A stretch of 64,000 bases of DNA from Flavobacterium hungaricum (GTDB lineage Bacteria; Bacteroidota; Bacteroidia; Flavobacteriales; Flavobacteriaceae). The position numbers and the translations under genes are program-made. A model generated the notes under the pieces. That model was given only the letters and a program-made list of their open reading frames with translations. It was not told the DNA's origin and searched no databases. The stretch's first letter is position 1, and the number at the start of each line of letters is the position of its first letter. Below, piece by piece: positions 18,801 to 25,654 of this stretch. The stretch covers positions 248,001 through 312,000 of the forward strand of contig NZ_PRDM01000004.1 in the NCBI RefSeq assembly GCF_015182285.1, given 5' to 3'.

Positions 18801-19913
18801 ATCAGGACACCTCTAAACGGAATAATCGGTTTTACGCATTTATTAATGAAAACCGAATTGGAAGAAATTCAGGAAAAATACATGACTACGATCAATCAAT
18901 CAGCGCATTCGCTGCTGGAGATTATCAATGATATTTTGGATTTTTCTAAAATTGAAGCAGGAAAATTAGAACTCTTTATTGATTTGTATGACATCAAAAA
19001 AGTACTCGGACAGGTTTTTGATTTGATTGTATACGAATCAAATCAAAAAAACTTAAAGCTCGAATTAAATGTCGATCCTGATGTTCCAAAATACATTTGG
19101 ACCGATATTGTGCGAATCAAACAAATCTTAATCAACCTGCTTTCGAACGCAGTTAAATTTACCAATGAAGGTTCGATCATATTAAATGTTTCTGTTTTAG
19201 GAAAAGATAAAAATGACAATTTCATTCTTCGCTTTTCTGTAATTGATACCGGGATTGGTATTTTGGAGAAAAATCAGAAGAAAATTTTTAAAGCTTTTTC
19301 GCAGGAAGACAGCTCTACAACCAGAAAATTTGGCGGCACAGGATTAGGATTAACCATTTCGAACCAGCTTCTTGCTTTAATGGAAAGCCGTTTACAGCTC
19401 GAAAGCAAAATCGGAGAAGGAAGTACCTTTTATTTTGATTTGAATTTAAAAACCAGCAATCAAAGCATCAACGACAAATACAATGCTGAAATCAAAAGTT
19501 TAAACCTGGACATCGAATCTGAAGATGACGAGCCTAACAATAAAAACATTACCTTTTTGATTGTTGAGGATAATAAAGTGAACATGCTGCTTTTAAAAAC
19601 GATTATCAAAAATCTTTACAGCAATGCTTATATCTGCGAATGCGAAAACGGTTATGAAGCCGTTCAGCGTTTTGAAACCATCAATCCAACGATTGTTTTT
19701 ATGGACATCCAAATGCCTATAATGAATGGCTACGAAACCACCCGTGCGATAAGAAACACAAAAAAAGGACGAGATATACCCATTATTGCCGTTACTGCAG
19801 GAGCAGAAAAAGAAGAAAGAAACAAATGCATCTCTGCAGGAATGGATGATTATATTTCGAAACCTATTATGAAAGGATCGGTGGAAGAAACTTTAGTAAA
19901 ATGGCTGCGCTAA
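15861..19913 (+). CDS. Hybrid sensor histidine kinase with PAS, GAF and receiver domains
   Basis: A 1350-residue membrane sensor. About seven hydrophobic helices (residues 45-240) are followed by two PAS domains (about 245-345 and 355-465), two GAF domains (about 495-650 and 665-815) and a third PAS with its PAC tail (about 825-950). The HisKA domain has phospho-acceptor His979 in MSHEIRTPLNG. The HATPase domain has the N box NLLSNAVKF and the G boxes DTGIG and GGTGLGL. The C-terminal receiver has Asp1282 in FMDIQMP. There is no DNA-binding output domain, so it must signal through a separate partner, which is not visible nearby. Confidence 0.92.
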   Translation: MAGVYSIFNTLFSGIANFGNTLKSIMTNWYVFNSDIIFYNNPKLILLGLSLLGFLSLLVYQFFKIKAKIGNFIEKKKEEETVSREYQLYILFFGIAVIVIEIINEIFKIRPKSLLVINVSIGVSVLIIYAITDRIKWLREHIPQIFIFCFFIYMGYVGCNIILLSNDVVPIIVFLISFFFSYNILKPIKIYWFFVGLVFTFLIITVALQLIPIKSSILLINFCILIFIINQVKYAVLLNNRDNFRFASEIVHKGNSLTIASNQKGEILFCSETITPILGYQPEAVMGLKFWELTEEREFLKKTDQFTKADDKLYIRKLKSENGEFKYIQWKDKKFSEDLIISIGQDVTEQILVQDQYKNLIQTATDIIFEIDSEGYFSFINEFAYAALGYSEKEIIKQHYSNFIHDSYIHNAVEFYENIVLNTNKYPVIEIPIVKKNGQELWISQKIIVRKNESGQTIGFSGIARDITEIKNIENEKKRRLEKIEAYNNSTKKLSTTDFSSYNDLDTVIDYIIKEAAFVSKTNRVSFWKYHKDLISCKNLYSADNQSLSDKNILDKESYPIYFETLKNKAIINAPDVFNKLETSEFQKLYFTKNHIKSMLDVPIFFSGQLAGVVCFESTETKREWDNEDINYARTISDVISLAISSQMRLEAERRLEFKSQLLYALSLCTEKFLLSKTTQQMFQETYDLIGKAAKVDHMYYYERDFSSNTVSQRYKWSRMGVAHQITPLRHMTEENLKEIYDAAQNKKILNTLTRKLEEGFFKQLLIDNEIKSILILPLFINDIFTGFIGFDDCTKERKWSEEEIYIFQVLANNISSALERNRNETRILESEEKFKLIANNIPGTVYLSKFDAFSTKIFLNDEVLNLTGYSKSEFIENNLSFLSLIHHDDKEEVINNQIDNLQKGMPLHNVYRIKRKTGEYIWVEEFGDVIKKEDEIEFVGGIYFDITNKKEIEDAIKAKQLAEAANKSKSDFLANMSHEIRTPLNGIIGFTHLLMKTELEEIQEKYMTTINQSAHSLLEIINDILDFSKIEAGKLELFIDLYDIKKVLGQVFDLIVYESNQKNLKLELNVDPDVPKYIWTDIVRIKQILINLLSNAVKFTNEGSIILNVSVLGKDKNDNFILRFSVIDTGIGILEKNQKKIFKAFSQEDSSTTRKFGGTGLGLTISNQLLALMESRLQLESKIGEGSTFYFDLNLKTSNQSINDKYNAEIKSLNLDIESEDDEPNNKNITFLIVEDNKVNMLLLKTIIKNLYSNAYICECENGYEAVQRFETINPTIVFMDIQMPIMNGYETTRAIRNTKKGRDIPIIAVTAGAEKEERNKCISAGMDDYISKPIMKGSVEETLVKWLR

Positions 19914-20014
19914 TCATTCTTTTTAGAACATAATTGCCGAGAATGCGAAATGTATGGTAAAAAATATATAAATTCGTACAATAAAAAACATAAAAAATTT
20001 TAATACAATTCAAT

Positions 20015-20863
20015 ATGAAGTGGTTAGGCAGAAGACAAAGTGATAATGTTGAAGACCGAAGATCAATATCTGGCGGAAAAGCAGTTATTGGAGGCGGTGT
20101 TATTGGGATTATTATTTTACTGTTGAATGTTTTTGGCGGCGAAACAGGTCAAACTGTAGGAGCAGCATTAGAACAGATGCAAGGAGGACAGCAGCAAACA
20201 GAAGCCGCAGCGCCTTTAAGCAAAGAAGATGAAGAAATGGGTAATTTCGTTAGAGTAATCCTAGCCGATAATGAAGACATCTGGAGTAAGATTTTTGAGG
20301 AAAACGGAATGACTTATGAGAAACCAAAATTGGTGCTTTTTAGAGGCTCTGTTCAAACTGCTTGCGGTGGTGCATCATCAGCGTCTGGACCATTTTATTG
20401 CCCGGGAGATCGTAAAGTATATATGGACTTAGCTTTTTTTGAAGAATTGAAAACAAAATTTGGCGCCAAAGGCGGCGATTTTGCTATAGCTTACGTAATA
20501 GCACACGAAATTGGTCATCATATTCAAACCTTGTTAGGAACATCTGCAAAAATGCGTGAGGCGCAGCAAGGAAAAAGTGAAGCCCAAGCCAACAAACTAT
20601 CCGTAGCCTTAGAACTTCAAGCTGATTTTTATGCCGGTGTCTGGGCACATTACAATCAAGAAAATTTAGATACAGGAGATATCGAAGAAGCATTGAGTGC
20701 TGCAAATGCAGTGGGTGACGATGCTATTCAAAGTAAAATGCAGGGACATGTGGTTCCAGATTCCTTTACACATGGATCATCTGAACAAAGAATGTATTGG
20801 TTTAATAAAGGTTTTAAAACCGGAGACATTAAGCAGGGAACTACATTTGAGGAAATACGATAA
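20015..20863 (+). CDS. Neutral zinc metallopeptidase, YpfJ family
   Basis: A 282-residue protein with a short N-terminus, one membrane helix (VIGGGVIGIIILLLNVFG, about residues 30-47) and a periplasmic catalytic domain. The zinc motif is HEIGHHIQ, and the third ligand region is ELQADFYAGVWAH. The start KWLGRRQSDNVEDRR and the conserved cysteines around TACGGASSASGPFYCPGD match the YpfJ/DUF1332-like family. Substrates are not known. It is followed by a strong terminator. Confidence 0.9.
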   Translation: MKWLGRRQSDNVEDRRSISGGKAVIGGGVIGIIILLLNVFGGETGQTVGAALEQMQGGQQQTEAAAPLSKEDEEMGNFVRVILADNEDIWSKIFEENGMTYEKPKLVLFRGSVQTACGGASSASGPFYCPGDRKVYMDLAFFEELKTKFGAKGGDFAIAYVIAHEIGHHIQTLLGTSAKMREAQQGKSEAQANKLSVALELQADFYAGVWAHYNQENLDTGDIEEALSAANAVGDDAIQSKMQGHVVPDSFTHGSSEQRMYWFNKGFKTGDIKQGTTFEEIR

Positions 20864-20890
20864 TACATTAAACCAAATATAATAACCACC

Positions 20891-20927
20891 AAAAAAGCAC
20901 AACTTAACAGTTGTGCTTTTTAATTTT
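20891..20927 (+). terminator. Rho-independent terminator after the zinc peptidase
   Basis: The arms AAAAGCACAAC and GTTGTGCTTTT surround a 6-nt loop and are followed by taatttt. The hairpin lies 30 bp after the stop codon. Confidence 0.8.
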
Positions 20928-21092
20928 CACTATTTTAAATTCCATAATCCTGCAAGGCCGAAACCAGATACGTTATCAATTTGGAATTTGAATTCTTTTT
21001 AGCTTTTAAGAAGTGACAGGCTTACGCTTACCTTAGTTACATAACTTAAGCTTGATCCATAACCTATATGGTTTTAAAAAGCTTCAGCGTAC

Positions 21093-21122
21093 AAAAAAAG
21101 CCTTGAATTTCTTCAAGGCTTT
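21093..21122 (-). terminator. Terminator of the tRNA-His gene
   Basis: Read on the minus strand, AAAGCCTTGAA and TTCAAGGCTTT form a hairpin followed by a seven-T tract. It begins about 8 bp after the 3' end of tRNA-His. Confidence 0.8.
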
Positions 21123-21129
21123 AAATCTG

Positions 21130-21204
21130 GGTGGCTGACCGGGTTCGAACCGGCGACCCGCGGCACCACAAACCGCTACTCTAACCAACTGAGCTACAAC
21201 CACC
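21130..21204 (-). tRNA. tRNA-His (GTG)
   Basis: The minus strand folds into a complete cloverleaf. The acceptor stem is GTGGTTG/CAGCCAC, the D stem GCTC/GAGT, the anticodon stem GCGGT/GCCGC with loop TTGTGGT, and the T stem GCCGG/CCGGT with loop TTCGAAC. The anticodon is GTG. The encoded extra G at position -1 and discriminator C73 are the two identity elements specific to tRNA-His. Confidence 0.95.
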
Positions 21205-21282
21205 ATTTTTGCTTTGCTTTTCTGCTTAGCGAGTGCAAATATAGAACAAAGGTTGAGTTCTACAAAGAAAAAAATGAAAAAT

Positions 21283-21999
21283 TTACAACAAATTTTCTAA
21301 ACTATTGACTGCCAAACACCTTTCAACAGTAAAACCTTCTGCAAAATCTTTCCCAACCAGCCTTCCTAAGTCTTGCGCTCGGTAATTTAAGCTTTCCATA
21401 AAGTTTTTACTTGTAATAGGCGTAGCAGGTTCTTTTGAATTTGGATCATAGAATTGTGTTTTATATGCCATAACAGCTTCAATTTTCTTTTCTTCAAAAC
21501 CAGTAATATCAACAACAAAGTCTGGTTCGAGGTTTTTCCATTGAATATAATGATAGACTAATTTGGGTCTCCATGCTTCCTGTTTTTCTCCGTCTAGTAT
21601 TGTTTCTATTTTCATTAATCCCGATAAAAAACAAGAATCAGAAACGAGTTTACTTCCTCTTCCATGATCAATATGGCGGTCGTCTATCGCATTGCATAAA
21701 ACAATCTCAGGCTTATACTTACGAATCATTTTAATAACCTCTAATTGATGTTTTTCATCATTAACAAAGAAACCGTCGCGCATGCGCAGATTCTCACGTA
21801 CTGTAACTCCTAAAATCTTTGCTGCAGCCATCGCTTCCTCATCACGAGTTTCAGCCGTACCGCGCGTTCCTAATTCACCGCGGGTTAAATCAACAATACC
21901 TACTTTTTTCCCTAGAGAAACTTCTTTTAAAATTGTTCCGGCACAACCCAATTCTACATCGTCCGGATGTGCACCAAAGGCTAATATATCTAATTTCAT
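21283..21999 (-). CDS. bshB1: Bacillithiol biosynthesis deacetylase BshB1
   Basis: A 238-residue zinc-dependent deacetylase of the PIG-L/LmbE family. It removes the acetyl group from GlcNAc-malate in bacillithiol synthesis. The zinc-binding AHPDDVELGCAGT is at the N-terminus, and DRHIDHGRGS (around residue 110) supplies the third ligand. TRGELGTRGT and AYKTQFYDP are typical of the BshB1 branch. bshA and bshC are not in the window. A heptamer repeat array lies immediately upstream. Confidence 0.93.
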   Translation of the reverse strand: MKLDILAFGAHPDDVELGCAGTILKEVSLGKKVGIVDLTRGELGTRGTAETRDEEAMAAAKILGVTVRENLRMRDGFFVNDEKHQLEVIKMIRKYKPEIVLCNAIDDRHIDHGRGSKLVSDSCFLSGLMKIETILDGEKQEAWRPKLVYHYIQWKNLEPDFVVDITGFEEKKIEAVMAYKTQFYDPNSKEPATPITSKNFMESLNYRAQDLGRLVGKDFAEGFTVERCLAVNSLENLL

Positions 22000-22019
22000 T
22001 TTTTTTTTGTTTTTTTTTG

Positions 22020-22130
22020 TTTCAGGTTTGAGGTTTCAAGTTTCAGGTTTCAAGTTTCAAGTTTCAGGTTTCAAGTTTCAAGTTTCAGGTTTCGTACAGA
22101 ACGTGAAACATGAAACCTGAAACCTGAAAC
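22020..22130. repeat. Heptamer array TTTCAGG/TTTCAAG with inverted arm
   Basis: Ten consecutive 7-bp units of the TTTCAGG/TTTCAAG type run from 22020 to 22089. After a short spacer, GAAACAT, GAAACCT, GAAACCT, GAAAC follow at 22105-22130 in the opposite sense. The inverted part ends at the stop codon of the isochorismate synthase gene. The arms are complementary, so a transcript would fold into a hairpin. Confidence 0.9.
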
Positions 22131-23194
22131 TATTTTCTCAAAACTCTTTTCATGGTCATCGACTTATTGACGCTTTCCTCCCATTCTTTTTCTGGAATGC
22201 TTTCTTTTGTAATACCGCAGCCCATATACAATATTGCTTTGTTATCCTGAATCTGCATGCTTCTTAAATTTACGAATAAATCTGAACTTCTGGAATCACC
22301 AAGAAAACTACTGTTTAATTCGCCCAGAAAACCAGTATAGAAAGTTCTTTCGTAGTTTTCATTCTCCAAAATAAAGGCTTTCGCTTTTTTCTTTGGCAAA
22401 CCGCAGACCGCCGGTGTTGGATGCAGTGTATCTATTACTTCTTCTAAAGTGGAATTATTATTTAAAACTCCCGAAATATCGGTTTTGATATGCCAGATCG
22501 AACCTGCCCTAAAACTATACGGCTCTGTTACCGAAACGGACAAAACAAACTCTCTAAGTCTTTTTACAATAAAATCGGTCACAAATTGCTGCTCTTCTTT
22601 TTCTTTCTGTTCCCAAACCACTTCAGTTTCTGGCGACGCTTTTTGAGTTCCTGCCAATGCAGTGGTTGTAAACACTTTTCCATTCGCTTTTAATAATTGT
22701 TCGGGTGTTGCTCCCATCCAGAATCCAATTTTCGGATGAAAAAAACAATAACACAAAGTAGCAGGATATAGTTGAACCAAATGCTGGAAAGTCTCAACCA
22801 AATCAAATTCAGACAATAGCACTTCTTCGCTTCTGGACAATACTACTTTTTTGAATTCTTCATTTTTAATAGCTTGAATTCCTTGGGCAACTAAATATTC
22901 ATATTGAAATTTGGCTTCTGGATCAAAACTTAAATCATCAATTTCAATGGGTGCAATTGAAGTCGTTTCTTTTTCAACAGTAATAATTTCAGATTCGCTT
23001 TCAGGAATTAAAACCAGCTGCTTTTCATCAAAAGAAGCAAAAACAAAACCTTTTTCTGTGAAATTCTCGACTTGATGCAGCGTATTATTCTGCTGTAATA
23101 AGCCTGTAATTATCGAAGTATTAGGTTTTGAATAAATTACGAACGGAAGTTGCTGCCCGTACTGTTTTTTAACTTTAGAAAAAAAATCATTCAT
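22130..23194 (-). CDS. menF: Isochorismate synthase (chorismate-binding enzyme)
   Basis: A 354-residue member of the MST family (menaquinone, siderophore, tryptophan). The conserved C-terminal half shows KVVLSRSEEV, LCYCFFHPKIGFWMGATPEQLL, TTALAGTQ, HTPAVCGLPK-like LHPTPAVCGLPKK and FYTGFLGEL. It would isomerise chorismate to isochorismate. The neighbouring hotdog thioesterase overlaps by 8 bp, and flavobacteria use menaquinone, so a role in menaquinone synthesis is more likely than siderophore synthesis. The symbol is inferred from context, not certain; entC is the alternative. Confidence 0.8.
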   Translation of the reverse strand: MNDFFSKVKKQYGQQLPFVIYSKPNTSIITGLLQQNNTLHQVENFTEKGFVFASFDEKQLVLIPESESEIITVEKETTSIAPIEIDDLSFDPEAKFQYEYLVAQGIQAIKNEEFKKVVLSRSEEVLLSEFDLVETFQHLVQLYPATLCYCFFHPKIGFWMGATPEQLLKANGKVFTTTALAGTQKASPETEVVWEQKEKEEQQFVTDFIVKRLREFVLSVSVTEPYSFRAGSIWHIKTDISGVLNNNSTLEEVIDTLHPTPAVCGLPKKKAKAFILENENYERTFYTGFLGELNSSFLGDSRSSDLFVNLRSMQIQDNKAILYMGCGITKESIPEKEWEESVNKSMTMKRVLRK

Positions 23195-23627
23195 GCTGCT
23201 CGGTTTTCTTTCTATCCAAAACCATATTCGTCAGTTTGCAAAGCGAAATCAGATTTCCGGCTTCATCGGTAATTTTAATTTCCCACAAATGCAGGCTCCT
23301 GCCTTTATGGATAATTCTGGCTGTACCAAAAACATAACCTTCGCGAATACTTTTTAGATGATTTGCTGAGATTTCAATTCCGCGTACTTCTTGTTCCTTC
23401 GGATTGATAAAAAAGAATGAGGCTGCACTTCCTACACTTTCGGCCAAGGCTACAGAAGCTCCTCCATGAAGTAATCCCATTGGCTGGTGAACGCTCGGGT
23501 TTACTGGCATCTTTGCGGTTAAAAAATCTTCTCCAGCGTCGATATATTCAATTTTCAGCGTTTCCATTAATGTGTTTTTAGAAAACTCATTGCAGTGTGC
23601 TAAAATCTGTTCTTTTGTATAATTCAT
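23187..23627 (-). CDS. Hotdog-fold PaaI-type thioesterase, probably DHNA-CoA thioesterase
   Basis: A 146-residue hotdog-fold protein of the PaaI/YbgC-like type. The motif HQPMGLLHGGASVALAESVGS contains the catalytic-helix region shared with DHNA-CoA thioesterases such as MenI. The C-terminal strand reads GRSLHLWEIKITDEAGNLIS. Its 3' end overlaps the start of the isochorismate synthase gene by 8 bp, which implies translational coupling. That partner makes release of 1,4-dihydroxy-2-naphthoate from its CoA ester in menaquinone synthesis the best guess. Confidence 0.75.
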   Translation of the reverse strand: MNYTKEQILAHCNEFSKNTLMETLKIEYIDAGEDFLTAKMPVNPSVHQPMGLLHGGASVALAESVGSAASFFFINPKEQEVRGIEISANHLKSIREGYVFGTARIIHKGRSLHLWEIKITDEAGNLISLCKLTNMVLDRKKTEQHE

Positions 23628-23778
23628 TAAAATAATCTTTAAAATCGTAAAATTAAAGAAAAGATGAGATACAAATTAGAAAATCGTATTCTAAAATTAA
23701 AAATCGACTTTGCACCTGTAAGTTTTTTGTTATTTTTACAAAAACAATCAATATTGATCTTTGGCTGAAACGCAATGT

Positions 23779-23854
23779 TTTTTTGCCACAGATTGCACAG
23801 ATTATCACAAATTATTTTTTTAATCTTTTTGATCCTTTAATCTGTGGCAAAAAA
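23779..23854. repeat. Dispersed inverted-repeat element (CCACAGATT family), copy 1
   Basis: Perfect 16-nt arms, ttttttgccacagatt (23779-23794) and aatctgtggcaaaaaa (23839-23854), flank a 44-nt AT-rich spacer. The right arm ends 10 bp before the start codon of the next gene. A diverged second copy is at 31830-31903. Confidence 0.8.
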
Positions 23855-23864
23855 CTTTATTCAA

Positions 23865-25358
23865 ATGCGTCAATACTTTATACTCTTTATTTTCGGAATC
23901 CTTCTAGCTTTCAGTTCTTGCCGAACTGATTTTGATACAGTTGCCAGTTCTGGAGATTTAAAGTTTTCAAGAGATACTGTTTATTTGGATACCGTTTTTA
24001 CGAATATAAGCTCCAGCACGTACCAGCTAAAAGTTTATAATAAGAGTAAAAATGATATTTCGATTCCAACCATTCAATTAAAAAAAGGTCTCAGTTCCAA
24101 ATACAGACTCACTGTTGATGGAATGACCGGCAATAATGGAAAGATCTTTAAAGATGTAACTCTGCTCGCAAAAGACAGCCTGTATATTTTTATAGAAACA
24201 ACTGCAGCCATTACAGATGCAAATGCTGCAGATTTTTTATATACAGACGAAATTCAGTTTGACAGCGGCGCCAACTTACAAGAAGTCGCTTTGGTAACCT
24301 TAATTCAAGATGCCGTTTTTCTGTATCCAAAACAAAATCCTGACGGTACAAAAGAGAAAATTAAAATTGACGACAAAGAGGTTGATGGATTTTATTTAGA
24401 AGATAACGAACTGAATTTCACTAATGAAAAACCATACGTGATTTACGGTTATGCAGCAGTTCCAGAAAACAAAACCGTAATTTTTGAAGCTGGAGCCCGC
24501 GTTCATTTTCACGCTAATTCTGGAATCTATGTTGATCGCGATGCATCGCTTCAAATTAACGGAAGTAAATCAAATACTGAAAAACTAGAAAATGAAGTCA
24601 TTTTTGAAGGCGATCGATTAGAATCGCTTTATTCTGATATTCCTGGACAATGGAATTCTGTTTTATTTGCAAACGGCAGTAAAAACCACAGCATAACCAA
24701 TCTAACGTTAAAGAATGCCGTTATTGGTTTAGATTTTAAAAGTCCTGCTAACCTTATTTCAATCAAAAATACTCAGATTTACAATTGTGCCCAATACGGT
24801 ATTTTAGCTCAAAATGCGGCAATAATCGGAGAAAACATAGCTGTTAATTATACGGGATTAGCCTCACTTTCCTGCGTTTACGGCGGAAATTACAGCTTTA
24901 CACATTGTACCTTTAATAACAATTGGCCAAGCAGTTCACAATTTGCGGTTAATCTGAGCAACAGCCTTCCCGGTGCAGTTCCAGAAACCAATCCGTTGAC
25001 ACAGGCAGCTTTTAATAATTGTATTATTTACGGATCGAATACAAATGAATTTAATTTGAACAAAAATACCAATACCCCTTTCGTATATCAATTGAATAAT
25101 TGTTTATTAAAATTCAGCAGTACTACAACCAATCCGGATTATCAGTTTAAAACAGATGCTATTCATTATAACGGTATTACATTGAATGAAAATCCGAAAT
25201 ATTACAATGTAAATCAGAATAAATTGAACATTGACAATACTTCTGCCGCTTTCGCGAAAGGAAATCAGGCGTATATAATTCCGTTAGACATTCTCGGAAT
25301 TACAAGAACTTCACCACCGGATTTGGGCGCTTATCAAAGTAAGGATTTCCCTAAGTAG
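23865..25358 (+). CDS. Lipoprotein with probable right-handed beta-helix
   Basis: The start ATG at 23865 was chosen because it begins a lipoprotein signal (ILFIFGILLAFSSC, lipobox AFSSC); the in-frame GTG upstream lies inside a repeat. The 497-residue protein first has a beta-rich domain (FTNISSSTYQLKVYNKS). From about residue 200 it has repeated short strands such as IFEAGARVHFHANSGIYVDRDASLQINGS and LKNAVIGLDFKSPANLISIKNTQIYN, as in pectate-lyase-type beta-helices. No catalytic residues can be assigned. It is expected on the outer membrane or cell surface. Confidence 0.75.
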   Translation: MRQYFILFIFGILLAFSSCRTDFDTVASSGDLKFSRDTVYLDTVFTNISSSTYQLKVYNKSKNDISIPTIQLKKGLSSKYRLTVDGMTGNNGKIFKDVTLLAKDSLYIFIETTAAITDANAADFLYTDEIQFDSGANLQEVALVTLIQDAVFLYPKQNPDGTKEKIKIDDKEVDGFYLEDNELNFTNEKPYVIYGYAAVPENKTVIFEAGARVHFHANSGIYVDRDASLQINGSKSNTEKLENEVIFEGDRLESLYSDIPGQWNSVLFANGSKNHSITNLTLKNAVIGLDFKSPANLISIKNTQIYNCAQYGILAQNAAIIGENIAVNYTGLASLSCVYGGNYSFTHCTFNNNWPSSSQFAVNLSNSLPGAVPETNPLTQAAFNNCIIYGSNTNEFNLNKNTNTPFVYQLNNCLLKFSSTTTNPDYQFKTDAIHYNGITLNENPKYYNVNQNKLNIDNTSAAFAKGNQAYIIPLDILGITRTSPPDLGAYQSKDFPK

Positions 25359-25417
25359 CGTTTTTTAAACCATATAAGTGATATAAGAAAAATTAAGCCT
25401 TTCTGTCGAATTTCTAG

Positions 25418-25453
25418 CGTGATTTCTCCTTACGTCGAAATAACAAATCGGAC
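25418..25453. repeat. Remnant of a dispersed repeat (TTTCTCC...GTCGAAAT type)
   Basis: The word gatttctccttacgtcgaaa followed by taacaaatcgg resembles the flavobacterial dispersed repeat that contains ATTTCTCC and GTCGAAATGACA. It lies in the gap before the endonuclease gene. A related but different core is inserted in purL. Confidence 0.4.
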
Positions 25454-25571
25454 GCAATTATCGTAAAAAAAAGACTTTACGCCTTAGTGCTTTCACTTCA
25501 ATTAAAAAACATCCGTAAGAAAATATAGTCAAAATTAAACATCTCTTAACGTAACGTATTACTAAAAGTAG

Positions 25572-25579
25572 TAGATTTG
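25572..25579 (+). promoter_or_regulatory. Candidate -7 element for the endonuclease gene
   Basis: TAGATTTG fits the TAnnTTTG consensus and lies 75 bp upstream of the start codon. No good -33 TTTG is present. Confidence 0.3.
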
Positions 25580-25654
25580 ATATACAAAGATTTAAAAATC
25601 TAAAAATCAGAGTTTTAAAATCCTATTCAACAACCAAGTCTTAAACTACAACTT

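Noticed and set aside
20951..20960. Half of the TCCTGCAAGG palindrome near the tRNA-His gene
   Set aside because: Only ten bases match and the second arm is missing, so it may be chance.
21782..22120. A plus-strand frame covering the bshB1 start and the heptamer array
   Set aside because: The repeated VSGFKFQ peptide comes from translating the 7-bp repeat, and the rest is antisense to bshB1.
22020..22130. Regular repeats that might be taken for a CRISPR array
   Set aside because: The unit is 7 bp with no spacers of constant length, the array has an inverted arm, and no cas gene is near.
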